Shown: in pieces, positions 13,476-25,640 of the stretch | How positions within the stretch are numbered: position 1 is the stretch's first letter | How the letters are laid out: each line of letters opens with the position of its first letter | Source: Hermodice carunculata | Lineage: Eukaryota > Annelida > Polychaeta > Eunicida > Amphinomidae | Assembly (NCBI GenBank): GCA_964020975.1 | Contig: OZ026619.1 | Coordinates: forward strand, 83,529,245-83,593,244 | DNA length: 64,000 nucleotides | Direction of reading: 5' to 3' | Program-made: the position numbers and the translations under genes | The notes under the pieces: model-generated | What the model saw: only the letters and a program-made list of their open reading frames with translations | Databases searched by the model: none | Told to the model about the DNA's origin: nothing

Positions 13476-13654
13476 TGTATGTATGTATGTATGTATGTAT
13501 GTATGTATGTATGTTATGTACGTATGTATGTAGAGAGAAAATAAGACAGAGAGAGAGAGAGTATGCCTTTCTAGGCCTAACCACATCTCTGTTCTCACTG
13601 CTTTCTTTTTGTACAAATGTTCCTGTTGAGTACAATTATATATACACGTATATC

Positions 13655-13695
<41 letters not shown>
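13476..13695. repeat. (GTAT)n and (GT)n microsatellites
   Basis: (GTAT)n at about 13476-13532, a short GA run at 13548-13561 and (TG)n at 13659-13695. They overlap the eroded right end of the MITE at 13293. Confidence 0.95.
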
Positions 13696-13697
<2 letters not shown>

Positions 13698-14314
13698 AAA
13701 GGGATTGATCCAATTACCTAAATGCATCCATCTTGTACAAGTGACTCAAGAAGGACAGGATTATTAATGCAAACTGCATGTAGCATTATCAGTATAACTC
13801 AGGAAAACAGTCTGTCTTAGCAGGCAAATCTACACCTTAGGTGTCAAAATTAGAGCACACTTAGAATCTTAAAAATCCACTTCTGTCCATGCTCTGCAAT
13901 AAAGGTGAATAAGGTGTTCATGCAAAACACATTAATGTCCCAGAGCTTGTTATGTGTACATCGAACATGACGTGTCCACCTTCTCAAGGACACACTGGAA
14001 TTAAGAAGTAGCCTTCCAGCTTTAGTATCTCCCTAATAACTCATGACTTGTGTTAATTAAACACCTAGCATTTTTAGTGTTCTTCTGTGGTGCGAAAGGC
14101 TCAATCTGACCACACAGACTACCAGTGCCATATCCATGGTCTGTGTGCATGTCATGCTCACAGGAGAGGTGCATATGTTTTTCGGTCTACACTTTTCTTG
14201 GCATTCTCAGGCGAGCCTGGATCTACAGGACTCTTTTGTGTAGATGGAGCTCTGTGTATTGTATGAATGAACAGTAATTGTTCAGTCCATATATATAGCA
14301 TTGGTGTACTTCAA

Positions 14315-14668
14315 ATACGAGACACACATATTAACTTCCCACTACAACTGCATACTCCAAGCAGCCATAGTCTAACCTGGCAAGATACAGGCCGGTGTCT
14401 ATACGTGGAAGCAGGATATTTCCAATCTTTTGGAAATAAAGAATACTTAGTACAGGCAGATGGAAGTTTATTCTTGAAACCAAATTAGGAAGCACTATAT
14501 GAGTACGACTTTCATATTTGTAAACTTTAATGTATCTAAAAGACACTAATTTTGTGAGAAAGGGGTATCAGGTCTTGTCTGTGACAGTGATATGCCTGTG
14601 CTTCCTCTGTGATTGACAGATGTGAGCCCCGTGCTTTGTGGTGGGAAATTAATATGCATGTCTCGTAT
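14315..14668. mobile_element. 354-bp MITE with TCTCGTAT/TTTCCCAC inverted ends
   Basis: The left arm starts ATACGAGACACACATATTAA and the right arm ends ATTAATATGCATGTCTCGTA with T; both include a CTTCCCAC or GTGGGAAA box. The right 135 bp (14535-14668) is an inverted copy of 2742-2885. It ends 40 bp from the donor of exon 4. Confidence 0.7.
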
Positions 14669-14708
14669 TCGGCGATTAAACATTTCAAAGGAATGTATCT
14701 GACCATAC

Positions 14709-14821
14709 CTGTAGCATTATCCACTTGTGATGAGCAATCTGCTTTGAGGAGCCCATATAGCGGGTCAGACGGGTCAAGACCCTCATCTTTAATTAGTCTC
14801 TCCCTGGACTGGAATACTTCC
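14709..14821 (-). CDS. Exon 4, GAF-like mid region
   Basis: A 113-nt exon: acceptor GTTTGTATTTGTAG, one base completing Trp, then 37 codons, then one base and donor GTATGG. It encodes EVFQSRERLIKDEGL, DPSDPLYGLLKADC and SSQVDNAT. Together with the last residues of exon 3 it reads GLSWEVFQSRERLI, matching the general G-x-x-x-x-V-x-x-x-x-x-x-L-I signature of the GAF mid-helix. The 3' end lies only 40 bp from a palindromic MITE end at 14668, so the element inserted close to the splice donor. The frame is open for a further stretch on both sides in the genomic strand, but splice sites and phase favour these limits. Confidence 0.7.
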
Positions 14822-15646
14822 CTACAAATACAAACAGTACTCACAGTTCTAAGAGGTACATACACATGTATTGTGCACAATGAAAATAAATGCAGTTGAT
14901 TTTATTAGAAAGTGTTCGTGTAAAGTTCCAAGATTCAGATCATACTTTCAATGGTCAACTGTTACTGTAATATGAAAGTGTCAAAGAACCGGTTTTGTCT
15001 ATATCTAGACCACGAAGTCAAATGTTCAACAATGGGATCATGTACTTACGCATCCAAGTACAATCAGTGAGCAACCTTGAATTTTACACAATATCTTTAT
15101 CTGAAAACTTTGCCAAACGAATGAAATTAAAGACTCACAAGCAAGTATACTCATGTGTACCCTTGAGACATAAAGCCACTCCTTTACTTACCATCTGAAA
15201 GTAATACTGATGTACAGTACTGTTCATTAATCATGTTAATAACTGCCCTCTGATTGTGTGCACGAGGTGTGCAAACTGGTGCGCGCAAATTGCAGAGAAA
15301 TTTTTGCGCATTGTCATCTGCAAAAAAAACAATGCCGCGCCTGAAGTGCAACAATTTGCGGGCAAACCCTTTGCTAGCAAATAGTGGGCATGCAGTTATA
15401 ATTATGCATTTCAGTGCTTGCAAAAAAATATTAACATCTGGGCACGTAGTCTAGTGTGTGCATAGCAATGATTGCTGGTTCCGCCTTTTTCCTGATAATG
15501 TAACTTAAGATCTACCGCAACGAACATCCTTTATCATTGAAAAATTATTGTGGGCAACTCAGCATATATGCCAGATATAGAATTATTCATCTAAAGCATG
15601 GAATATGTCCATGCCTAAAGGAAGCACAGTTGTATAATAGAAAACC

Positions 15647-16105
15647 AGTTATTTATAATTAGAGGTTAGTTTTATTGAAGGGAAAACTAAATATGTTTGA
15701 AAAAAAAAAACGTTTCTGGTGGCTGTGCAAATGGACGCCGGGTTCAAGACGTTACCTTCATCAGTGCCTAATGCAGCTATACAGGGAATATCCTTCCGTA
15801 GGCCTATGTCTTCCAATCATAACAGAAAGCTTCAGAAAAAACTATCGGACTCCTAATCATATGAAAATACAAGTTATTTACAATTAGCGGTTAGTTTTAT
15901 TGAAGGCAAAACTAACATGTTTGGAAAAAAACGCTTCCGGTGGATGCGCAAATGGAGGCCCAGCACAAGGTCACGAGTCAAGACATTGCCTTGAATATCA
16001 GTCGTATCAAACGTAGCGGCACAGCAAATATCCTTGCGTATGTCTTGCAATTGTAACAGAAAGTTTTAGAAGAACTATTTGAGTCCAAATCCCATGAAAA
16101 TATCA
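15647..16105. repeat. Two-copy tandem duplication, 225-bp period
   Basis: AGTTATTTATAATTAGAGGT (15647) recurs as AGTTATTTACAATTAGCGGT (15872). GTTTTATTGAAGG, AAAACG-TTC-GGTGG, CAAATGGA, ATATCCTT and AACAGAAAG then follow in the same order in both copies. The copies have diverged noticeably. Confidence 0.75.
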
Positions 16106-16934
16106 GAGTTTTTACACTTTAACAGCATCAAAAGAGCCAGATTTGCTGCTTTTATTGTGCCCGGCATCCATGCTTTCACCAACAGCATGCTGATGAGACC
16201 GGGGTGGAAGTTCAAGAAGGAAGGGATGGCTGGGCGGTCTCCATGCTCCTGTTGGTCCATGTGACTAAAATTTTCAGCCTTAATTATTCAAATGGGTCAT
16301 ATGAGGATCTGAGTACATCATCATCAGCCAACAGAAATGATTCTCTGAATATCATTTCTGACCTTTGAGACAGGGATGTTTGGCATAAATTAACTGCATT
16401 GCAGCCATATTTTAGCCAATGAGAAAGGATTTTACTAATGTAAACAAAGTTCTGAACTTTCGAATGATCCCAAAAATGTGGTGTTTACCGGCAGTGATCC
16501 AGTGCTATGGAGGGCAGAAATGAGTACAATTTTACCACTGTTTTCACATTGTTTTGCCAATTTGCAATCGTGAAAGTGCTAAAAAACATCAATAAGGTAC
16601 ACTTGCCCTCTGTCTAATTAAATTTAATATTTTTTAAGTGGCAATACGAGATCCACTTGAAAATACCGCAACATTTTGTCAATCATAATAAAGCCCAAGT
16701 TGTAAGCTATTTCTTTTGGCATTATGTTTTCAAAACATTATGAAAATGGCATTGACAGAAAACTAATTTGGCAGCCATAATTATTGTCAACAAGAATTAA
16801 TGTGGCTCTTAATTTAAACGGTCAAAAAGTGAATATTAGTCAATGTTACTTATATATGAATGAGGGGGAAGCACCATATTATGGCTTCACCTTCATGCAT
16901 ATGAATACGATTGACAGATGAGTCCATAAAGCAG

Positions 16935-17165
16935 CTAAGGGGCTGGTGCGCGCACCTTGGACAGTTCCACTGAGATTGGGTATTTTTTTTCATCATATTT
17001 GCGCAAAATATCACGTATTTTGGACATTTAAATTAATTTTAACATTGCCCTTTGCGTGCAACATGATTCTAAAAAGGCCCACAAATTGTGAGCATTTAAA
17101 TACGTATAATGTGCGTTAAAATGGACATGCGTTATTGCACCTCGCGCTAAATTTGCGCACAAGCA
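16935..17165. repeat. GCGC-rich repeat with an inverted relative at 15255-15385
   Basis: GGTGCGCGCACC, TTTGCGCAAAAT, GTGCGTTAAAATGGACATGC and CGCGCTAAATTTGCGCAC lie in otherwise AT-rich DNA. The block at 15255-15385 (GTGCGCGCAAATTG, TTTTTGCGCATTG, AAGTGCAACAATTTGCGGGC) reads as a diverged copy in the opposite direction. Confidence 0.4.
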
Positions 17166-17541
17166 AAAAGAGTAGTTATGAATGAACTGCACTGTATAGG
17201 TCAAATACAAATAGTTCTGGAGAAACACCACACTGTACATAATATAATGACCACAAATTAAAATATACAAATTTGGGGTGTTTTTTGCTTTTTTGCCCAC
17301 AAGTGTTTTGATGAATTACAGCAATTTCACTTCAGGATGCTGCATTTTTATTTTTTGCTTATTTTACTGATGGCACAAAAGTGTGAAAAGAGAACAAAAT
17401 AAATAGCATTTTGACACAGATTTAATAGGAACGAACTACGTTGAAAATATTGAAATTAAAAACTTAAAAAAGTAAATCCTCGAAATGCAAGAAGTGCAAA
17501 TTGATACATTTGAAAATAAGTACAAAACGTGCTGAAATTAC

Positions 17542-17636
17542 CAAGACAGGCCTTCCTGTGGCAGAGTATGCAGCAGTCCCTTGGAGCTGGTTAGACAGCG
17601 TCCGTCCTCAGACTCCAGGTACACGACCACGCTGTC
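17542..17636 (-). CDS. Exon 3, beta-strand and loop of GAF-like core
   Basis: A 95-nt exon with a strong acceptor (a T-rich tract ending TTATGTTCAG) and donor CTTG then GTAATT. It enters in phase 0 and leaves with two bases, TG, which exon 4 completes as TGG (Trp). It encodes DSVVVYLESEDGRCL, TSSKGLLHTLPQ and EGLS. VVVYLESEDG has the shape of the hydrophobic strand plus acidic turn seen in GAF domains (S-V-x-L-x-D-x-x-G). The other two frames contain stops. The short distance to exon 4 (2.7 kb) is the smallest intron of the gene. Confidence 0.7.
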
Positions 17637-19315
17637 CTGAACATAACAAGAAAAAAAGCATTGCCATGCATCAATGTACATTCATGTGCATCTCAAATGG
17701 CCATTCTTTTCTCATTTAGCCAGCTGAATTATACACTTTCTGCACAGCTGCTGCATGATAAATGTATATGTGGAAGAGATTTAATATTTTCTGCACTGCA
17801 ATTTTCTGTTCTGACCCGTGACAATGATTGTATACTACAACAAAATGGCACTTTTTTTTGTTTTTTTACAGAATGCTTCTTTTGCTTTTTGTCCATTCAC
17901 ATGGAGGCTGGAAAACAGGCAAACTGAGGTTATCCTGAAATATGATAGTGTTTGACCATGCACAAACAGGTAACCCTAGGCAAGGCAGGACATAATATCA
18001 TAAAAGTCAGTTGTCCTGCCAAAAATAGCTCTATCTATTATCTTGGCAAAGCATGTCCTTCTTTAAGCCACCAATCCAATTAATGTCCACAACAGAGCAC
18101 CCTCGGCAATTTTCTTGCATGTTTCTGTCCTCGATAAGCTGATGACAGGGCAAGTAGCCGTATCTAGGAGGCAACTTCAACTAGGTTTGATGCTCTGTGC
18201 ATCTCATTAGGGCCTGCTGAAAAAAAAAAATGCTGTGACCTGTTTATATACTTCATTCAGCTACCATGGTTTCTATGCAAAGCACATGCATGCGTTCCCC
18301 CATGTAGAACAGTAGCCTACCATCCCTATCTTTGTTGATATGGTATGACTTAAAAAAGACCCCTTCTTGAATTGGCCTGGCTTTCTTTGTAAGGAAAGAC
18401 TGTTTTGGCCATCAGCTGGGACCCACTGGTGCTATTTCTCACGCTTTCTAAAATTTTAATAACAGAACTGTTGTTCCAATCGCCACAGATATAAGCATAT
18501 GAAATAAAATACATTCTGGACAGTTGTGGTGTCTTTGCAGGTATTTTTTTTCTCTATTTTAACACCTTTTTCGTTAAGATTGAGTGGAAAATAACATGGG
18601 GAGGTGAGCTAAGACAGTAAAAAAAAATGTTTCTGTACTCCTTGACACAATAATCTGCTGCACTTTTTTCAGTTATAACTCTGCTGCACAAAATTTTGTA
18701 AATCATTACCAGGAGATACAAGGAACCAAGTTTGACTACTTTGTCACACGTCTCAGCCATTCTGAAGGCTTGCATCATGCTATGATACACACACCAGGTT
18801 CTAGACAGCACTGAGACTTATTGTAGCCGACAGTTGATGGGCTTAGTTGATTTGACGCCACACCTCTGACAGCAACATAATGAGAGAAACAGATACTAAT
18901 TTGAAAAAAATGACACAATTTGTCCAAAAACAAAACAGAAAGGGACGTATTTTTTCCAATTTATTTTGATGTATTAAGGACTAAAATGCATACTTCTGCA
19001 ATTTCACTTTTCTAGTCCCAATAATCCCTTTCCCTAGCAATGACAGGTAATTTTACTAATTGCAATAGCACTGGAAAAAATCAATGCCTCTCGTAATATA
19101 ATCATAACAAGATGCAACCATGAACCATGATCTTCAAATGCTACTGCGCAGACTAAGAGTTGGGATTTAATTGTTATCTTGGGTAGACAAAAATTCATGT
19201 TTTCTTGGTATCGACAAGGAAAATAAAATGCAATCAGAGATTGCTGGATCCCTGCCCCCCTCGTCTCATTTATAACCTTGCTAATCACAGGTCTCATTTA
19301 AAATATGTATTTAAT

Positions 19316-19378
19316 TACTGGATCGCATTTACATGTATTTTACGTCAGACGTAAAATACATGTAAATGCCATCCAGTT
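19316..19378. repeat. 31-bp near-perfect palindrome
   Basis: The left arm TACTGGATCGCATTTACATG continues to TTTTACGTC, then one A, then GACGTAAAATACATGTAAAT and GCCATCCAGTTA. Thirty of 31 pairs match. The hairpin loop would be one base. It lies 70 bp left of the (TC)n run. Confidence 0.85.
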
Positions 19379-19446
19379 ACCTGGCGAAATCAGCACAAAA
19401 ATACAAACTGGAAAAACATGAACACCAACACTGTTCAAGCCAGGCA

Positions 19447-19649
<203 letters not shown>

Positions 19650-19860
19650 GTTACTAGGAGGAAATGAAAAGGAAACTAATTATCATATGACCACTGTACA
19701 TGATGACACCACAAGTAAGAGGTCCACCCACAAAGTCAAAAGTGGCCTGTTTTCCCCCTGGTGGCCATCATTCTGCTTACTGTATGTTTTTTCTTGGAAG
19801 ACTGCATGGTTTCCCTTTTTATTTTTTTCTGAGTTTCTTCCATACTCTTAGAGATTATTT

Positions 19861-19874
19861 GGGGGGGGGGGGGG
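19861..19874. repeat. Poly(G), 14 bp
   Basis: Uninterrupted G run about 210 bp right of the (TC)n tract. Confidence 0.97.
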
Positions 19875-21683
19875 TCTCCAGTATTCTCAAAGGGTTACAG
19901 GGATATAAAGTTTTAATAAATCAAATTTATCAACATTTAGGGTCCTCTAGCTGTTTTCTAGGATTACCAGTAGGTCTCTGGTTTATTAAGTTCAAATTTG
20001 GGGGTCACGGGTTGATTCTTTCACATCATATATGCACATTTGTACTTAAAGGTAAGCACTCAGACTATCTCAATACAAACTTGAGAACTATGATTGTCAG
20101 GAGACCAACTGAGGTGAACGATCTGGATGTTACATTACCTATCACTCAGGTGGCAAAACCGGGTGGTAGCAAGGTGGTTCAAAAAGCACAGTGTGTTCCT
20201 GTGTTCTCTACAGGTTATAGCCCAGCTTCACTTGTCTCTTTTCCATTTGTTAATCCCCCTTAAAGCTCCTAATTTCTAGTCAATAAGCGAAGCTGTCTCC
20301 TGAACAAAGTCTTAAATAATATTTTCACTTGTGACGACTGGGATTTTACTCGTCAATATCAGTACCCCATGTGCATTGGCAAGCTTTGTATCAACATGCA
20401 GCCACTTAAAGGGCACACAAAAGGAAAGTCACAAATGTTTATAAATGTCATTTCCTGCAGTTTATTAACAATATGATAAAACATTTGCACTTCAACCACA
20501 CCATTTGATTCTACACAAGCCAATAGTTGCATAACATTGACTCAATTACAAACAGCCAATTACACAATACGCCAAAACACAATATTGCAAATCATGCTTG
20601 TTATCGTTGCAGTTATCCGACATTACAGCAGACGAAGAAACATGGACAAAACCTCTTACTTTCAGTGCGCATATAACTAATATCTTATTAAGTTGACAAA
20701 TAACTAATATGTCTGCATGCTTTCCAACCATTTACATGTATAATATTTGCTGAATGGACACAAAGCATTCTGCACGTTCAGCTCGGCAGAGTGTCTAAGA
20801 CCATAATGAACCATACAACACATACAATGGGTAATGTCATTAATGGTAAATTTTATCCAAATAGCAGAGCCTGTACAACCGAACATCTCTGATATTGAGT
20901 AAACTGGAACATTTTTTCTTCTTTTTATCCCTGATGTACGCTTTATTACTAAAAACCTGGAATGTCTATAAACAATTTTCACGGTCCTTGGAGTGTTTGG
21001 CTATCACAGGTCTCCCTGCACTGTTTTATCCCGTCCTTTATACCATATAACCTTGATAATAAAGGCAATAGAGTACCCTGCACATGGTCAACCATATGCT
21101 CTGAGTATGTGATCAGCCGTGCATTCTCTCAAAGCTCATGCAATTGTAGGCCTATGAAAGCACGTCACAGTGACACAAGAAAACTATACTGCAAAAACGT
21201 CACAATAATAAAATTAGCCTAAACGTTACACAAGGCAGATTATAACATCAAGCCAAACACCAGAACAGCTCACACGTTTTTCTGGAAAATTTGGGTACAT
21301 TGCATGTTGTTCTCATCCTTAACGGATGACATGGGATATATTTTCTATGTTTGTGCATGTTGAGGGTGAATTATCATTTTCCAGCGTGAAATTCAAAAGT
21401 AGTAACTCACTGTAGATCACATGACCTAAACATTGTTACAAGTGAATTGTAATGCACCTGTTCCTATTTTGCTCTCACGACGGATTGTTGTTGGTGGGAA
21501 AAATCAGGAGTGAGCACGAAACAACTCCTATCAGTAGTCTGTGCTTGCAGAATCACCTCCACACTTTATGCTCATGTGATCAGGCAAGCAGGCAGATGAA
21601 CAACTCAGGGGGTATACATTGTACTTTAACAGATTACCATTTCAGGTTGTATTGAGTATCGCATACACAGAAATGGACATGCA

Positions 21684-23116
21684 CACTGTAAAAAATCCAC
21701 TAAGTTTTGGCCACAGAAACTTACAAAAGTTTACAAAACTTTTTTTAAAAAATCTACCCGAGAGATAACTGTATCTTCCAAAAAGTATACAAGTTTTGTC
21801 TGTCTGATAAAATAAGTTTCAAAAACTCACCAGAGGTTTCAAAACTTGTGTTAAGTTTCCCATTAAATCTTATTCTAAGATTACACGGCTTCTGACTTTA
21901 AATTTTTGCTGTAAACATGCCTGAACATTTGCAAGCTTGTGTTAATTCCATAAGCTTACTTGATCTTGTCTCAAGTAGTGGAGTTTTTCACTGTAAGAAA
22001 ACCCCAAAAGTTTTGTCCAGGGGTAAGTTTAAAAAACTTTAAAAAAAAATCTTCATGAGATTATAAATCGTCCAAAAAGCCAGTGTACAAGTTTAGTCTG
22101 AGTAATAAAATAAGTTTCAAAAATACCGTTCAAAGAACGCAGTACCCTTCGGCCGCCTTCAATCTCTTTTGCTGTAAGTAAATAGGAATAGTGTCCCATA
22201 GTATCAGGTACAGTTACCTATACAAATACTACTATTTTACACTTGACCTTTGACCTCAAAAACATTAGGTCAAATATAGAGGTAGAACCTTGACTTTCAA
22301 TAGCCTTCTAGATCACCCTGGGTGTTGCTTCTTTTGTTTTAAGATTTAAATTTCTAGATGCATGTCACTCAGCAAACTTGTGACCCATGTGTGACCTTGA
22401 AAATTAGGTCAAGGTCAATTATGCTTGCAGTGGTGTACTATCATATGCAATTTGAAAGTCCTGTCTCAAAAGCTTCTGAAGTTATAGTGGTAAACAAAAT
22501 TTCAATGAATAGGTCACTGTGACCCAATTGCTTGACCTACTGACCTACTTTTGATTCATGACACATTTTTTGATTATACCAATACCACCATTGTGCACTT
22601 GACCTTTGACCTCAAAAACTAGGTCAAATATAGAGCTATGACCTCCATTTTCAAAAGGCTTCTAGATCCCTTTATGAAGCTTCTTGTGTGTAAGATTTAG
22701 ATTGCCAGATGCAGGCTTTCAATAGTTGGAGCGGTAACGTCGCTTAGCACATGTGACCACTGTGTGACCTTGAGAATTACGTCAAGGTCAACTATGCTTG
22801 CATACAAAGTAGGCCATATAGGAGTGTACTACCATGTGCAATTTGAAAGTCCTGTCTCAAAAATTTGTGAAGTTATGGTGGTAAAACCACGGGACGGACG
22901 GACGGACAGACAGACTGACGGACGGACGGCGTCGGGTACGACAATACCCGTCGGCCTCATAAGGCCGAAGGGTTAAAACTCACAAGAGGTTTCAAAACTT
23001 GCGTTAAGTTTCCCATTAAAACTTAGTCTAAGATTACATGGCTTCTGACTTTTGAAAACTTGCCTTCAGTTAGTAAACTTGGATGATCTTGTCCTAAGTA
23101 GTGGATTTTTGACAGT
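21684..23116. mobile_element. Two tandem MITE copies, the second split by an insertion
   Basis: The left end CACTGTAAAAAATCCACTAA and the final right end TAGTGGATTTTTGACAGTG are inverted. An internal junction at about 21978-22000 (TAGTGGAGTTTTTCACTGTA, then AGAAAACCCC) joins copy 1 to copy 2. Shared words (AAAATAAGTTTCAAAAA, AGAGGTTTCAAAACTTG, TTAAGTTTCCCATTAAA) occur in both. Copy 2 is interrupted by 22124-22975. Confidence 0.7.
22124..22975. mobile_element. HINE/pearl-like element with (ACGG)n and 3' hairpin, copy 1
   Basis: Starts GTTCAAAGAACGCAGTACCC with TTCGGCC; ends GGCCTCATAAGGCCGAAGGG with T. ACCCTTCGGCC and GGCCGAAGGGT are inverted ends, and the right end also folds on itself (GGCC-TCATAA-GGCC). 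Inside are tandem blocks with GACCTTTGACCTCAAAAA and AGGTCAAATATAGAG, then GGACGGACGGACGG at about 22893-22930 and a TACGACAATACCCGTC box. This layout (ends, tandem core, ACGG microsatellite, terminal hairpin) is that described for pearl and Helentron-associated non-autonomous elements; the assignment is inference. No coding capacity. Confidence 0.65.
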
Positions 23117-23505
23117 GCACAATATTGACATACAGATATCTGGACATGCACAGTATTGATACAAAATCATAGGTTCCTGCACATATGTCCCTTCACTGTG
23201 TTGTGCTAATAATCATCGGGCTTCAATTGTTTTATAAATTAATACAAAAACAAGAGGCCTTATAAGGTACAGTTATTTTTTACCACAGAGAATGTAATAT
23301 TTTACAGACCGTTTGTAAAGCAAGAATATGTTGGTAATTCCACAAACAACGGTTTAAACAACACCTTTCATTCTTGAAATGAATTAAACATGTCAAAGAA
23401 GAAGTACTTGTTTATGAATGATTTCCCACATATACATTTTTCTATGGGTATTTCCAGTATAATCTGCATCTTACCATTGTACTTGGGGCTAACAATAACA
23501 GAAAG

Positions 23506-23748
23506 TTAACCCTTTCAGTGCCAAATTTTGCACTGAGTCAACAGCTCTTCTTGGCATGCATTGGGCCCAATGCGCGCCGAGAAAAGCTGTTGATCTGGGG
23601 TATCCTCTCTGGAACTATAGGCATATAAGCTATGCTTGAATGAAAGGTCTTTTTACAAGGAATACGAAGCTGGGATTCTAATGATAATTCAGATTAGTTT
23701 GACGTAAATAGATCAACTTTAAAGGTGATTGGCTCTGAAAGAGTGAAA
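23506..23748. mobile_element. TTAACCC MITE, copy
   Basis: Begins TTAACCCTTTCAGTG, then GAGTCAACAGCTCTTCTTGG paired with CCGAGAAAAGCTGTTGAT as an inner hairpin, then TTGACGTAAATAGATC, ending near GAAAGAGTG. Same family as 57130-57370. Confidence 0.6.
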
Positions 23749-24513
23749 ATTTTCTAGTTCAAGTTCACCCAGAAAATATTCGTAGATAACATGAAAACTA
23801 ACTGTTTGAAATGTGTTCAAATAAAGAAATTTCTTACTCAACATTTTAATAAATAAATTGTTATGTAAGATTTCAAAACTTTTCATTGCTACCATTCACA
23901 ACTGAACACTTTCTGTAAACATATCAGCATGACCCAGATACTTCCCCTGGTGACCTAGTTTTGTTATATTATATGACACATCCTTGGGTCTAGCTACATG
24001 TAGTGCACACGGTGTCACGCTAATAATTCAACGCGCAAAAAATGTAAACTTAACAGATTGCAGTCTGTACCTTTCAAAATAACTTATAAACCAAACGTGT
24101 CTTATGCCAAGTTGTTCCTTATAATGTTCTGAATCATCTGAGAACAAGAAAACCTGGGTATCAGTGGGAGAATCTTAAGATATTACCGTTTGCTACAGCC
24201 AATGTACTGACAGCAGTCATGCCGCCTTGTGCAGTGACTTGGAGTACTCACATTGTAGCCATGTGTATTCAGTCACAACACTGAGTATATTAATTGAAAG
24301 CTGACCTGTCAATAGATACTGCACACTGTAATTGTCAGTTTGAAAAAAAAATATGTTACTGTGGTCAGAATTATGTAAGCGACAGCCCCCTTTACCTGTA
24401 AGAGTCACTTCTACTATGCACTCTATAATCATTCTACCCGGAAGCTGGCCAAATTACTCACATAATATCACACTGTGGCACGGACTTCCACTGATTTAAT
24501 TCAAAGGGCAATA

Positions 24514-24692
24514 CAGTAGTCCCTCCTTTGAAAGACCACTCCTTTGGGAGACCACCTCCTTTGAGAGACCGCAGCTGTCAGGTCTTTCTGTGTACTTTTC
24601 ATGTTATTTATACTTCCTTTGAGGGACCACCTGCTTTGTATGATTGCCTTTTGGGTGGCACTAGGGGTGGTCTCTCAAAGGAGGGACTACTG
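24514..24692. mobile_element. CAGTAGTCCCTCC MITE, copy 1
   Basis: 179 bp between TA dinucleotides. Left end CAGTAGTCCCTCCTTTGAAA, right end TCAAAGGAGGGACTACTG. Internal GAGAGACC repeats. No coding capacity. Same family as 38549-38915. Confidence 0.85.
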
Positions 24693-24969
24693 TATTTGAG
24701 CTATAGCCCAGACATGAATGTAGGACATACTCAAGCATGGACAGACACACATACGGATGCAGAGAAAGCAGTTCCTATATGCTCCTCCTCCAGTAAACGG
24801 GGGGGGGGCCTAATTACTTAACCTTATTCATCTTTCTATTAAGGTGCAATCCTGTTTGGAAACACCGATTGTCTGTTCAGCATGTAAACTTTTCATCGAA
24901 CAGTCACGTACAGCATGTTATTGTAAATTGAGTTTTACTGTGGTGAGAAAGGGGACCGATAATATTATA

Positions 24970-25188
24970 TTAACCCTTTCTCCCTTGAATTGAAACTAAG
25001 TCAACAGCTTTCCTTGGGTGGGGCAACCCATGCCAAGGATAGCTGTTGGCTGGGGTTATCTTGATAGGTCTTATCTACAGATCTATGTCAAATTGTATTC
25101 ATTATTGCTGAAATTAGTTACAAACACTGAAGAAACGACCTTTGACCACCAGCCAGTTTCCGCCAGTTTAAAGGGGGGAAAGGCTCAA
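24970..25188. mobile_element. TTAACCC MITE, copy
   Basis: Begins TTAACCCTTTCTCCC. GTCAACAGCTTTCCTTGG and CCAAGGATAGCTGTTGGC form the inner hairpin. The right end, near GGGGAAAGGCTCAA, is decayed. Confidence 0.65.
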
Positions 25189-25397
25189 CACTCAGGGACC
25201 TAATGATGATGTATTGGTCTGCAACTTGGGTCATTATAAAAAAATTACAACAAATGTGTCAGTGTGGCAACTGCCACCGTCTTCGTTTTTTCATCGAAAA
25301 TTATACATGATAAGATGTAATCAGTCAACAGTTTTCCTGGGCACACTCTGTGGGTTTGGGGAAAGCGGCCGACTCTGTCTCCAGAGGGTTGGAATGT

Positions 25398-25640
25398 GAA
25401 TTAACTCATTCCTGCTCCAATCGCCCAAAAGTTCCCATACGTAAAGCGTTGTCTTTCTTAGTTTTACTTAAATTTCTCCTTACTAAAAAACATTTTTGCT
25501 GAGGTTGGTACGTAAGACCATGATGGAATTTCCAAGGTGAACAGCTTTCCTTGGTCCGGGTTGGGTGCAATGTGCTCAACCTGTGCCAAAGAAAGCCACT
25601 GACTCAGTCGTACTCTGACCAGGAAGGGGTGGGGTAAAGA
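25398..25640. mobile_element. TTAACCC MITE, reverse copy
   Basis: The left end is TTAACTCATTCCTGC. Further in are GAACAGCTTTCCTTGG and CCAAAGAAAGCCACTGACTC, then GACCAGGAAGGGGTGGGGTAA. The order of blocks is inverted with respect to 57130-57370. Confidence 0.5.

Larger units (their letters stand above)
985..14708 (-). other. Intron 4 and its contents
   Basis: About 13.7 kb between exon 4 and exon 5. It holds the repeats listed separately between 1012 and 14668. The remaining long stretches (about 985-2741, 2886-3679, 6190-6960, 7972-8817, 9896-13292 and 13700-14314) are AT-rich single-copy-looking sequence in which I see no exon, RNA gene or clear regulatory block. Confidence 0.45.
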
